Shown piece by piece: positions 5,581-13,192 of a stretch of 17,535 nt of DNA (positions are counted from its first letter, which is position 1; every line of letters starts with the position of its first letter). The notes beneath the pieces were generated by a model. It was not told where the DNA came from. It saw nothing but the letters and a program-made list of their open reading frames with translations, and did no database searches. A program made the position numbers and the translations under genes. Source of the stretch: Christensenella sp. UBA5327 (GTDB taxonomy: Bacteria; Bacillota; Clostridia; Christensenellales; Aristaeellaceae); assembly GCA_002411105.1 (NCBI GenBank), contig DHQX01000033.1, positions 12,171-29,705 of the forward strand. Direction: 5' to 3'.

Positions 5581-6698
5581 TCAAGGAAATCCTTGAGCTT
5601 TTTGCTGCGGCTGGGGTGGCGCAGTTTGCGCAGGGCCTTGGCTTCAATCTGGCGGATGCGCTCTCGGGTGACGTTGAACTCTTTCCCCACCTCTTCCAGC
5701 GTCCGGGGGTTGCCGTCATCCAGCCCAAAGCGCAACCGCAGCACCTTGGCTTCCCTGGGCGTGAGGGAATCAAGCACATCCCATAGCAATTCTTTCATCA
5801 GCGCGTTGGAGGCAGCCTCCGCTGGCGCAGGGGCATCCTCATCCTGGATGAAGTCCCCCAGGTGGCTGTCCTCCTCCTCGCCGATGGGAGTTTCAAGGCT
5901 CACAGGCTCCTGGGCGATCTTGATGATCTCCCGCACCTTGTTCTCCGTGATGCCCATGGACTTGGCGATCTCCTCGGGCGTGGGCTCCCGGCCGTATTCC
6001 TGCAGGAGCTGGCGGGAAATGCGAATCAGCTTGTTGATGGTTTCCACCATGTGGACAGGGATGCGGATGGTGCGCGCCTGATCGGCAATGGCACGGGTGA
6101 TGGCCTGGCGGATCCACCAGGTGGCGTAGGTGGAAAACTTGTAGCCCTTTTTATAGTCAAACTTCTCCACCGCCTTGATCAGCCCCAGGTTGCCCTCCTG
6201 GATGAGGTCAAGAAACAGCATGCCCCGGCCCACATAGCGCTTGGCAATGGACACCACCAGGCGCAGGTTGGCCTCCGCCAACTCATGCTTGGCAGTATCA
6301 TCACCCGCCTCCATGCGCTTGGCCAGGATAACCTCTTCCTCGGCTGTAAGCAGCGGCACCTTGCCGATCTCTTTCAAATACATCCGGACCGGGTCATCAA
6401 TGTTGACCGCCTCGGGGATGCTCAGGTCGATCTCGTTATCTTCCTCGGCTTCGTCATCCACGTCTTCCGGCTCGTTCTCGTTTTCGCGGGTTACCTGGAC
6501 TCCCATGGACTCCAGGGTATCCAGAATCGACTCGAATTGCTCTGCCTCAATGTCGCAGTTGGAAAGCGCACCCACGATCTCCTCGCTGCTGATGACGCCT
6601 TTGGCTTTAGCCATCTCAAAGAATTCGTTCAGTCGCTCCTGTTTCTTGTCCTGCTTTTTTGAGTTCGATTTTGAGCTCAATTCGGCACTTCCTTTCAT
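5577..6698 (-). CDS. rpoD: Primary sigma factor RpoD/SigA
   Basis: Housekeeping sigma factor that directs RNA polymerase to TTGACA/TATAAT promoters, several of which are visible here. The 373-aa product matches the size of Bacillus SigA. In order it shows region 1.1 (about 20-70), an acidic stretch rich in E and D, region 1.2 (DPVRMYLKEIGKVPLLT), regions 2.1-2.4 (including YATWWIRQAITRAI), region 3 and the region 4 helix-turn-helix (TLEEVGKEFNVTRERIRQIE). ATG 6698 is chosen because it overlaps the dnaG stop as ATGA; an extra 53 in-frame upstream codons lie within dnaG and do not look like sigma. The ribosome site is only a G-rich stretch, so coupling to dnaG is likely. Confidence 0.98.
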   Translation of the reverse strand: MKGSAELSSKSNSKKQDKKQERLNEFFEMAKAKGVISSEEIVGALSNCDIEAEQFESILDTLESMGVQVTRENENEPEDVDDEAEEDNEIDLSIPEAVNIDDPVRMYLKEIGKVPLLTAEEEVILAKRMEAGDDTAKHELAEANLRLVVSIAKRYVGRGMLFLDLIQEGNLGLIKAVEKFDYKKGYKFSTYATWWIRQAITRAIADQARTIRIPVHMVETINKLIRISRQLLQEYGREPTPEEIAKSMGITENKVREIIKIAQEPVSLETPIGEEEDSHLGDFIQDEDAPAPAEAASNALMKELLWDVLDSLTPREAKVLRLRFGLDDGNPRTLEEVGKEFNVTRERIRQIEAKALRKLRHPSRSKKLKDFLD

Positions 6699-8458
6699 TT
6701 CCCGCCCATGGGTTGTTTTAGTCTGACCAGTTCCAGCTGCAGTTCCTGTATCAGGTGAAGGGTAACGATTTGCTGGCTGCCTTCCTGGCGTTTCACCTCT
6801 TCGGCCAGTTGAGCAATGCGCGCATTGAGCTTGGTGACGCGGATTGTTTGCAGGCAATCATCTGCTGCCTGCACCGCTTGCTCAGGATCCATGTCGGCCA
6901 TGCGGCTGAAAATACCGCTGGCAAGCGACCGCTGCGCCTCATCCTCCAGGTTACCCAAAATCTCAGCCGGGCTCTTCCCTTCAAGCAGCATTTGGGCAAT
7001 GGGTTTTACCAGGCTATCCTCAAAATCCGTGGCCTGCACCAGCCCTTCGGGCAAATGACCGCCTGCCAGAAGGGCTGCCAGGGTGGTCTGGGCAGTGTCC
7101 GCCGTTCTGGCAGGGCTCCTCACGCCAGCGCGGGGCGGCTTCACGCCTGCTGTCTGCCGATGCGGCGCGGCGCGGTTTTCCACCCGCGCCTGCTGAGCCA
7201 GCACCTCTTTGGCGATGCCGGTCTTCAGAGATATCTTACCCAAATAGTAGTCCACTTCAACAGGATCCCGCAGCATCTTAAGAAGCCCGCATGCCTGCTT
7301 GGCATATTCCCGCTGGGAATCTTCCAGGCCCAGGTCGTACTGACGCTCCAGACGCATGAGCCGGAACATCATGCCTGGCACCGGTTTGATCGCCTGAAAT
7401 GCCTCCAAGCCCTGACGTCTGATCAGATCGTCCGGATCCAGCCCATCGGGAAACATCAGGACGCTGGCGTTGAGCCCTTCCTGGTGCAGCAGGTCAAGCG
7501 CGCGCAGGGCGGCCATTTGGCCTGGCTCGTCCCCGTCATAGGCGATGCGGATGTCAGAGGAGAACCGCTTCATTAGCCTCACCTGTTCAGCCGTGAGCGC
7601 CGTGCCAAGGGTCGCCACAACACCCTGAACGCCATACTGGCTTAGCGCCACCACGTCCATATATCCTTCCACCAGCACCAGGCATTCAAGGCCGCGCTGC
7701 TTTTTCAGCAGGTTGATGCCGTAGACATGGTTGCGCTTGTTGAACACCACCGTGTCCTGGGTGTTGAGGTATTTGGGCTGCACATCCCCCAGTGCCCGGC
7801 CGCCAAAGCCCAGCGTCTGGCCAAAGAGGTTGATGATGGGAAACATCACCCGGTTTCTGAACTGGTCATACTGATGGTTTTCCTTCACCACAATGAGCCC
7901 CGCGTCCTTCAGGTCATCCAGGCTGTATCCCTTGCTGCCCAGATGGTCAAGCAGGCTCTGCCAGGTATCCCCGCTGGCGCCGATGCCAAACCGGCGGATG
8001 ACCCCATCGTCCATGCCGCGGCTGTGAAGGTATTCCAGCGCCGCTTTCCCCTGGGGCTGCCAAAGCTGATCAAAATAGAACTGAGCCGCCTCCCGGTTGG
8101 CCTCCATCAGCCGTTCCCGTCGGGAGCGCAGGCGTTGTTCCTCAGGGTCCGCCCTGGTTTCAGGCGGCGGCGGCAGGCCATACATCTTCGCCAGATGGCG
8201 CAGGGCCTCCGGGTAAGTGAGTTTTTCCATCTCCATCACAAACTGCACCACATTGCCCCCGGCCTTGCAGCCAAAGCAGTGATAGACATTGTTGTCAGCG
8301 CTGACGGAAAAAGAAGGGGTTTTCTCATTGTGAAAGGGGCACAGCCCCCAGTGGTTCCGCCCCTGCTGCTTGAGCGGCAGATAGTTTGACACCACATCCA
8401 CGATGTTGGCACGCTGATAGACCTGGTTCACCCAGGCATCAGGAAATAACGGCGGCAA
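6695..8458 (-). CDS. dnaG: DNA primase
   Basis: Makes RNA primers for DNA replication at the fork together with the replicative helicase. The 587-aa protein has an N-terminal zinc ribbon (Cys40, His43, Cys61, Cys64, in CPFH and CFGC). A TOPRIM catalytic core follows, with VEGYMDV (Glu264) and YDGDEPGQ, and the C-terminal helicase-binding region is poorly conserved. The longest frame begins at GTG 8467, but that codon is part of the AAAGGAGGTG ribosome site. TTG 8458, 8 nt after AGGAGG, is the better start. It follows dgt after 30 nt and overlaps rpoD by 4 bp: the macromolecular-synthesis pair dnaG-rpoD. Confidence 0.97.
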   Translation of the reverse strand: MPPLFPDAWVNQVYQRANIVDVVSNYLPLKQQGRNHWGLCPFHNEKTPSFSVSADNNVYHCFGCKAGGNVVQFVMEMEKLTYPEALRHLAKMYGLPPPPETRADPEEQRLRSRRERLMEANREAAQFYFDQLWQPQGKAALEYLHSRGMDDGVIRRFGIGASGDTWQSLLDHLGSKGYSLDDLKDAGLIVVKENHQYDQFRNRVMFPIINLFGQTLGFGGRALGDVQPKYLNTQDTVVFNKRNHVYGINLLKKQRGLECLVLVEGYMDVVALSQYGVQGVVATLGTALTAEQVRLMKRFSSDIRIAYDGDEPGQMAALRALDLLHQEGLNASVLMFPDGLDPDDLIRRQGLEAFQAIKPVPGMMFRLMRLERQYDLGLEDSQREYAKQACGLLKMLRDPVEVDYYLGKISLKTGIAKEVLAQQARVENRAAPHRQTAGVKPPRAGVRSPARTADTAQTTLAALLAGGHLPEGLVQATDFEDSLVKPIAQMLLEGKSPAEILGNLEDEAQRSLASGIFSRMADMDPEQAVQAADDCLQTIRVTKLNARIAQLAEEVKRQEGSQQIVTLHLIQELQLELVRLKQPMGGK

Positions 8459-8488
8459 GCTATCCACCTCCTTTCATACGGCCAGAGC

Positions 8489-9490
8489 TCATATCACAGT
8501 AAAAGCCTCCGGCACAAACAGCCGGTCAAACAGGCGCATGGCAAAGCGGTCGGTCATGGAAGCTAGGTAATCGCACACCGCCCGGACGGTGCCTTCCTCA
8601 TGGGCGATCCTGACATACTCATCAGGCATTTCAAGATAATGGGCGCTATAGTGCTCAAAGAGCTGGGTGAGAATGAAGTCGCACTTTTTCTCCTCCGCAT
8701 GCCGCCAGTTATCCTGGTACACCCGTTCAAACAAAAACTCCCGCATCGCGTCTGTCGCGGCCTGGACTGGCCCGCTCATTCTGATATGGGGCTGATCCTG
8801 GCTTTCCTGCAAAATATCCGTGATCATGGTGTTGATACGGTCCCCATGGGAATGGCCAAGGACAGCCAAGGCATCCCCGGGAAGATCACCGGGCTTGATG
8901 ATGCCGGCGCGGAGTGCGTCATCAATGTCGTGGTTGATATAGGCGATGCGGTCGCTCCGGGCCACCACCTGTCCTTCCAGGGTGCTAGCGGAAAGGGATC
9001 CGGAGTGGTTGACGATGCCGTTTCTGACCTCAAAGGTCAGGTTCAGCCCCCCATCCCCCTCCAGGCGCTCCACCACGCGCAGGCTCTGCTCGTAGTGCTT
9101 GAACCCTCCAGGGTTCAATGCGCTAAGCGTCCTCTCCCCAATATGCCCAAAGGGCGTATGCCCCAGGTCATGAGCCAGGGCAATGGCTTCGGTCAAGTCT
9201 TCGTTGAGCCTGAGCCCCCTGGCGAGGGTGCGGGCCACCTGAGCCACCTCCAGCGTATGGGTGAGGCGGGTTCGGTAATGGTCGCCCTCAGGTGAGAGAA
9301 AAACCTGGGTTTTGAACTGCAGGCGCCGGAAGGCCTTGGAATGAATCACCCGATCCCTGTCCCGCTGGAAAGCGGTGCGCACCGTGTCTTCGGAGATGGG
9401 GAACTCCCGTCCTTTTGTCTGGGCGCTTTTGGCGGCGTATGGGGACAGCCGTTGGATTTCTTCTTGTTCAAGCCTTGACCGGACGGTCAT
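8489..9490 (-). CDS. dgt: Deoxyguanosinetriphosphate triphosphohydrolase-like protein (HD domain)
   Basis: Predicted dNTP triphosphohydrolase that splits dGTP (or other dNTPs) into nucleoside and tripolyphosphate, helping to set dNTP pools. The 333-aa product carries the HD-domain ligands: His78 in RTRLTHTLEV, His107-Asp108 in ALAHDLGHTPFGH, and Asp180 in ARSDRIAYINHDIDD. It is the short type usual in Firmicutes. ATG 9490 is preferred because AGGAGG lies 8 nt upstream, whereas ATG 9496 is only 2 nt away. It lies 76 nt after trmD and heads the dgt-dnaG-rpoD group. The gap contains an A/T-rich TAAAATATAGT but no convincing -35. Confidence 0.93.
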   Translation of the reverse strand: MTVRSRLEQEEIQRLSPYAAKSAQTKGREFPISEDTVRTAFQRDRDRVIHSKAFRRLQFKTQVFLSPEGDHYRTRLTHTLEVAQVARTLARGLRLNEDLTEAIALAHDLGHTPFGHIGERTLSALNPGGFKHYEQSLRVVERLEGDGGLNLTFEVRNGIVNHSGSLSASTLEGQVVARSDRIAYINHDIDDALRAGIIKPGDLPGDALAVLGHSHGDRINTMITDILQESQDQPHIRMSGPVQAATDAMREFLFERVYQDNWRHAEEKKCDFILTQLFEHYSAHYLEMPDEYVRIAHEEGTVRAVCDYLASMTDRFAMRLFDRLFVPEAFTVI

Positions 9491-9566
9491 CCCCATTTCC
9501 TCCTTGTTTTATCAATGCTGCATCAACTATATTTTACCCCGAATACCAGCGCCATAACAGCCGGGG

Positions 9567-10322
9567 TCACGCTTCCTGGCTGCTGTCGTGGACATCCTGC
9601 CTTGCCCGATCCATCAGCCATCTGCGTTCCTTCTCTGTGATGCTGGCGTTTTCAAGCAGCTCCGGTCGCCTGTGCCAGGTGGTGATCAAACTCTGTTCCC
9701 GCCGCCAGGCGGCGATCTGGGCATGGTTGCCGTTGAGCAGAACTTCCGGCACTGCCCTGCCCTCAAACACCCGGGGCCTGGTGTACTGGGGGTATTCCAG
9801 CAAGCCGTCCATGACGAAGCTCTCCTCCACGGCGCTCTCATCGCTCCCCAATACCCCGGCCTTCAGCCGCGCCACGCAGTCTATCAACACCATCGCAGGC
9901 AGCTCACCGCCGGTCAAAACATAGTCGCCGATGGAGACCTCAAGGTCGATGAATCCCTCAATCACCCGCTCATCCACCCCCTCATAGTGGCCGCAGAGGA
10001 TGGTGAGGCCGGGTTCCCGGCTCAACTCCGTAGCCAGCCCCTGATCAAGCACCCGGCCCCTGGGGCTCATGAACAGGCGCTTGCCGGCATAGGGCTCGGG
10101 GCTCACCGCCCGGATGGCATCGGCTATGGGCTGTGGGGTCATCAGCATGCCGGCTCCACCGCCAAAGGGGTAGTCATCGGTGTTCTTGTGCTTGGAAGCT
10201 GAAAAAGCCCGGATATCGGTGACCCGGATATCAATGGCGCCGCTTTCACGCGCCCGGGCCAGGATGCTGAAGTTCATCGCCTCAAACATCTCGGGAAAGA
10301 TGGTCAGCACCTCAATCCGCAA
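9567..10322 (-). CDS. trmD: tRNA (guanine(37)-N(1))-methyltransferase
   Basis: SPOUT-class enzyme that makes m1G37 next to the anticodon and so prevents +1 frameshifting. The 251-aa protein shows the trefoil-knot SAM site GHYEGVDERV (111-120) and IGDYVLTGGE (131-140), and FPEMF at the N-terminus. The start is TTG 10322: it gives MRIEVLTIFPEMF, the normal family N-terminus, and GAGGTG sits 7 nt upstream. The start lies 11 nt inside rimM, so translation is probably coupled. Downstream one would expect rplS (L19); here dgt follows instead. Confidence 0.96.
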   Translation of the reverse strand: MRIEVLTIFPEMFEAMNFSILARARESGAIDIRVTDIRAFSASKHKNTDDYPFGGGAGMLMTPQPIADAIRAVSPEPYAGKRLFMSPRGRVLDQGLATELSREPGLTILCGHYEGVDERVIEGFIDLEVSIGDYVLTGGELPAMVLIDCVARLKAGVLGSDESAVEESFVMDGLLEYPQYTRPRVFEGRAVPEVLLNGNHAQIAAWRREQSLITTWHRRPELLENASITEKERRWLMDRARQDVHDSSQEA

Positions 10323-10875
10323 GGACAGCCACCTCAGATAGCCTGGTCTCATCCACCATGATCAGCTTCTTGCGCGTATCAACGCTCAGAATCACATGCT
10401 TAAGCGCAGGGATCAGAAGCTCCCCTTCCGGCGTATCCACCACATAGACGTCGTTGGCGCCGGGCTGCAGGATGTCCTTCAGATGGCCGATTTCATGCCC
10501 CTGGGTGTCCGTGAGCAGACAGCCGATCATGTCCGCGATGTAGTTCTCGCCCTCCCCCAGCGGGGCAGCGTGGGCGCGGTCGATGTAAAGCAGCAGATCG
10601 CGCCTGGCCTCCGCCTCCTCCACGCTGGCATCATCCGCCAGGGTGAGGTAGACAAAGCCTTTGCGTACGCTCACATCCCGAATGGCGATGGGCGCATAGT
10701 TGTTCTCTCCCGTCTTTTGGTAGAGGGATTCAAGGTCAAGGAAGCGCGCCGGATCATCTGTATCCGGGCGCAGCTTCACTTCGCCTTTTAAACCCTGGGG
10801 CCTTAGGACCTGGCCAATGGCCAGGTAGCCGGCTTCCTCCGGCTGGCCCCTTTTTTTCTCGTGATCTTCTTTCAC
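10312..10875 (-). CDS. rimM: 16S rRNA processing protein RimM
   Basis: Assembly factor for the 30S head that binds ribosomal protein S19. The 187-aa product has the N-terminal RimM barrel beginning at about residue 17 (YLAIGQVLRPQGLKGEVKL) and a PRC-barrel from about 110 (NYIADMIGCLLTD, then GANDVYVV and GELLIPAL). The first 16 residues are a charged extension. The start is GTG 10875, overlapping the khpA stop as GTGA; there is only a weak purine-rich ribosome site, so it depends on coupling. Confidence 0.95.
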   Translation of the reverse strand: MKEDHEKKRGQPEEAGYLAIGQVLRPQGLKGEVKLRPDTDDPARFLDLESLYQKTGENNYAPIAIRDVSVRKGFVYLTLADDASVEEAEARRDLLLYIDRAHAAPLGEGENYIADMIGCLLTDTQGHEIGHLKDILQPGANDVYVVDTPEGELLIPALKHVILSVDTRKKLIMVDETRLSEVAVLAD

Positions 10876-11099
10876 TGGATTTCCACAAACACGGGCTTGC
10901 CACCCTTTTGGGTGGCCGCCTTCACCACGCTGCGGATCGCCTTGGCGATGCGACCCTGACGGCCTATCACCTTGCCCATATCATCCGGCGCCACGTTCAG
11001 CTCCAGGATGATGGCCTCCGGCCCCTCAGTTTCTTCCACCTTCACCTCATCCGGTTGGTCCACCAGAGAGCGGGCGAGGTATAACACTAACTCTCTCAT
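10872..11099 (-). CDS. khpA: KH-domain RNA-binding protein KhpA (YlqC)
   Basis: A 75-aa single type-II KH domain with the nucleic-acid-binding loop GRQG (46-49) inside GKVIGRQGRIAKAIR. In Firmicutes the partner is KhpB (Jag), and the pair affects RNA and cell elongation. The gene starts at ATG 11099, 3 nt after the rpsP stop, and has no clear ribosome site, so translational coupling to rpsP is likely. Its place between rpsP and rimM is the standard one. Confidence 0.95.
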   Translation of the reverse strand: MRELVLYLARSLVDQPDEVKVEETEGPEAIILELNVAPDDMGKVIGRQGRIAKAIRSVVKAATQKGGKPVFVEIQ

Positions 11100-11102
11100 C
11101 GC

Positions 11103-11363
11103 TTATTTATCGGTTTCCGTCTGGATGGCACCGGTCTTCTTCAGCAGCGCCCGCACAGTGTCGGAAGGCTGGGCGCCGTTTTTCATCCAGCTGATGGCCT
11201 TTTCGTTGTCGATCTTGATTTCAGCCGGCTGCTTCATGGGATCATAGGTGCCGATCTCCTCAATGAAGTTCCCGTCCCGCGGGTTTCTTTCATCGGTGAC
11301 CACCACGCGGTAAAAGGGGTGTTTTTTCATGCCGATTCTCTTAAGCCGGATTTTGACTGCCAT
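11103..11363 (-). CDS. rpsP: 30S ribosomal protein S16
   Basis: An 86-aa ribosomal protein of the 30S body, with the typical N-terminus MAVKIRLKRIGMKKHPFYRV and the central GTYDPMKQP. AGGAGG lies 10 nt upstream of ATG 11363. It follows ffh after 58 nt; that gap has a 4-bp CCGC/GCGG hairpin with a GCGA tetraloop (11405-11416) but no U tract, so ffh and rpsP probably share a transcript. Confidence 0.98.
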   Translation of the reverse strand: MAVKIRLKRIGMKKHPFYRVVVTDERNPRDGNFIEEIGTYDPMKQPAEIKIDNEKAISWMKNGAQPSDTVRALLKKTGAIQTETDK

Positions 11364-11421
11364 TGTTGGGGTTCCTCCTAAATAATAGAATGTTTTAAAT
11401 CAATCCGCTCGCGCGGCTTAA

Positions 11422-12756
11422 TTACATCATGCCGGGGAAGTTGCGCATGCCCCGGGCCAGGCCGCGCTTGTTGCCCATCATCTGCTTCATCATCTTTCGC
11501 ATCTGATCGAACTGACGCATCAGCTGATTCACATCCTGCACTGTGACCCCCGCACCCGCGGCAATGCGCTTGCGACGGCTGGCGTTTAAGACATCGGGGT
11601 TACGCCGCTCACGGGGTGTCATGCTCTGGATGATGGCCTCGGGTTTTTTCATCGCGTCATCATCGATTTCAGCGTTCTTGAGTTTGTTTCCAACACCTGG
11701 GAGCATGCCCAGCACATTTTGCAGGGGGCCCATTTTCTTCAGCTGCTGCATCTGATCCAGGAAGTCTTCAAGCGTCAGGTCTGTGGGCTGCTTTGCCCGG
11801 GCTATTTTTTCCTGCTCCTTGAGATCCATGGCCTCGGTGGCTTTTTCAATCAGCGTCAGCACGTCACCCATGCCCAGAATCCGGGAGGCCATGCGCTCCG
11901 GGTGGAAGGGCTCAATGTCGCTAAGCTTTTCCCCGGTGCCGGAAAATTTGATGGGTTTGCCAGTCACCGCGCGCACGGAGAGGGCCGCGCCGCCCCTGGT
12001 GTCGCTGTCAAGCTTGGTGACGATCACCCCATCGATGCCCAGTTTCTCATTAAAAGACTGGGCTACGTTCACCGCGTCCTGCCCTGTCATGGCATCAACG
12101 GTCAGAAGAATTTCCTGGGGTCTCACGGCGGCCTTGATCTGGGCCAGCTCCTCCATCAGGGCCTCATCAATGTGCAGGCGCCCGGCGGTATCGATGATGA
12201 GCACATCATTGCCGTAATAGCGGGCATGCTCCACCGCCTCACGGGCGGTGATCACCGGATTTTGTGTGCCCTTCTCAAACACCGGCACCCCGGCCTTCTC
12301 CCCCACCACCTGCAGCTGCTTGATGGCAGCGGGCCTGTAGATATCGCAAGCGGCCAGCAGCGGCTTCTTGCCGGTTTTCTTCAAATACCCGGCAAGCTTT
12401 CCCGCCATGGTGGTCTTGCCCGCGCCCTGGAGGCCGCAGAGCAGAAAAATGGTAGGCACTGAGGAGGACCAGGTGAGCCGCGCATTGCTGCCGCCCATCA
12501 GGGCGGTGAGCTCCTCGTTGACGATCTTGATGACCTGTTGCCCGGCATTTAAGGAGGAGAGGATTTCCGTTCCCACCGAGCGTTCGGTGACTTTTTTGAT
12601 GAAATCCTTCACCACCAGGTAGTTGACGTCGGCCTCCAGCAGCGCCATGCGCACCTCCCGCATGGCCTCCTTCACGTTGGCCTCGTTCAGCTTGCCCTTG
12701 CCGGTCAGCTTCTTAAAGGCGCGTTGCAGTTTGTCGGATAGACTTTCAAAAGCCAT
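11422..12756 (-). CDS. ffh: Signal recognition particle protein Ffh (SRP54)
   Basis: GTPase that binds signal sequences and 4.5S RNA and delivers ribosomes to FtsY at the membrane. The 444-aa product has an N-terminal four-helix N domain (1-90) and a G domain with GLQGAGKTT (108-116), DTAGR (189-193) and TKLDSD. The methionine-rich M domain ends in MRKMMKQMMGNKRGLARGM. The start at ATG 12756 has AGGAGG 7 nt upstream, within the last codons of ylxM. No 4.5S RNA gene is visible in the window. Confidence 0.98.
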   Translation of the reverse strand: MAFESLSDKLQRAFKKLTGKGKLNEANVKEAMREVRMALLEADVNYLVVKDFIKKVTERSVGTEILSSLNAGQQVIKIVNEELTALMGGSNARLTWSSSVPTIFLLCGLQGAGKTTMAGKLAGYLKKTGKKPLLAACDIYRPAAIKQLQVVGEKAGVPVFEKGTQNPVITAREAVEHARYYGNDVLIIDTAGRLHIDEALMEELAQIKAAVRPQEILLTVDAMTGQDAVNVAQSFNEKLGIDGVIVTKLDSDTRGGAALSVRAVTGKPIKFSGTGEKLSDIEPFHPERMASRILGMGDVLTLIEKATEAMDLKEQEKIARAKQPTDLTLEDFLDQMQQLKKMGPLQNVLGMLPGVGNKLKNAEIDDDAMKKPEAIIQSMTPRERRNPDVLNASRRKRIAAGAGVTVQDVNQLMRQFDQMRKMMKQMMGNKRGLARGMRNFPGMM

Positions 12757-12758
12757 GT

Positions 12759-13127
12759 TCAGGCCTCCTCACTGGTCATATGCCGGCGCAGAATGATCTG
12801 CGCCTGGTCCAGGTGCATTGATGTGTCAGCCGTGGCTTCCACCTGGCTTAGATGATGCAGGCAGGCGGTGACGGCATCGCGCATTTCCCTGAACCGGGTG
12901 AACATCTGAAGCTGGGCTTCCAGGCTGTCAAGCCGCAGATAAGCCCGGTTCAGATGCTCGCTCACCGCCTGGCGGGAGATGTTCTCACGCCCTGCAATCT
13001 CACTCAGCGACAGATCCTCATTGCAGTACATGGCCAGCAGCTCCCGCTGCTTATCAGTCAGCAGCGCTGCGTAGAAGTCTGCCAGTGCGCCATAGGCCAC
13101 CTTTTTGCTGAGTCTGTCCGCTAACAA
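12759..13127 (-). CDS. ylxM: YlxM/p13-like helix-turn-helix protein
   Basis: A 122-aa helical protein of the UPF0122 (YlxM/p13) family, with a sigma-region-4-like helix-turn-helix: LLAMYCNEDLSLSEIAGREN then ISRQAVSEHLNRA (about 30-68). In Firmicutes it almost always precedes ffh. Streptococcal YlxM binds SRP components; here that role is inference. The start is TTG 13127, with AGGAGG (13138-13133) 5 nt upstream. That site sits in one arm of a perfect 12-bp inverted repeat. First gene of the ylxM-ffh-rpsP-khpA-rimM-trmD operon. Confidence 0.93.
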   Translation of the reverse strand: MLADRLSKKVAYGALADFYAALLTDKQRELLAMYCNEDLSLSEIAGRENISRQAVSEHLNRAYLRLDSLEAQLQMFTRFREMRDAVTACLHHLSQVEATADTSMHLDQAQIILRRHMTSEEA

Positions 13128-13132
13128 GAAAC

Positions 13133-13164
13133 CCTCCTGTCAAGTCTTATTGCTTGACAGGAGG
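13133..13164. repeat. Perfect 12-bp inverted repeat in the ylxM leader, containing the ribosome site
   Basis: CCTCCTGTCAAG (13133-13144) and CTTGACAGGAGG (13153-13164) are perfect inverted copies around an 8-nt spacer. On the minus strand the second arm of the RNA hairpin ends in AGGAGG, the ylxM Shine-Dalgarno, and the first arm begins with the complementary CCUCCU. The repeat lies between the -10 box and the start codon. By rough count, 12-bp arms this close together are not expected by chance in a window of this size. The RNA stem is followed by GUUUCUUGUU, an interrupted U run, so weak termination is also possible. Confidence 0.9.
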
Positions 13165-13192
13165 ATTATACATGAATCAGACATCTTGTCAA
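13165..13192 (-). promoter_or_regulatory. Strong sigma-A promoter of the ylxM-ffh-rpsP-trmD operon
   Basis: On the minus strand there is a consensus TTGACA (13192-13187), a 16-nt spacer and a consensus TATAAT (13170-13165). The -35 contains the TGA stop of thiI. Transcription should start near 13158, inside the first arm of the inverted repeat. Confidence 0.88.

Noticed and set aside
6699..6857. 53-codon N-terminal extension of rpoD
   Set aside because: It lies within dnaG in another frame and has low-complexity content. ATG 6698 overlaps the dnaG stop as ATGA and gives the normal SigA length.
5338..8389. Long plus-strand ORFs of 200-270 codons opposite trmK, rpoD and dnaG
   Set aside because: They are antisense shadows in GC-rich DNA: composition is unlike real proteins, ribosome sites are missing, and the opposite strand encodes clear conserved families.
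9099..9118. TTGAACCCT-CC-AGGGTTCAA palindrome inside dgt
   Set aside because: It encodes the conserved LNPGGFK segment, and a 9-bp inverted repeat with a short centre is expected about once by chance in a window of this size.
9500..9560. Promoter before dgt
   Set aside because: TAAAATATAGT resembles a -10 but no -35 with acceptable match lies at 16-18 nt, so it was not called.
11405..11416. CCGC-GCGA-GCGG hairpin between ffh and rpsP as a terminator
   Set aside because: The stem is only 4 bp and is not followed by a U tract. It is at most an RNA-processing or stability element.
11719..12462. 247-codon plus-strand ORF opposite ffh (and 231 codons at 8600-9295 opposite dgt)
   Set aside because: Both are fully antisense to highly conserved genes, with His/Gly/Leu-rich low-quality translations and no initiation signals.
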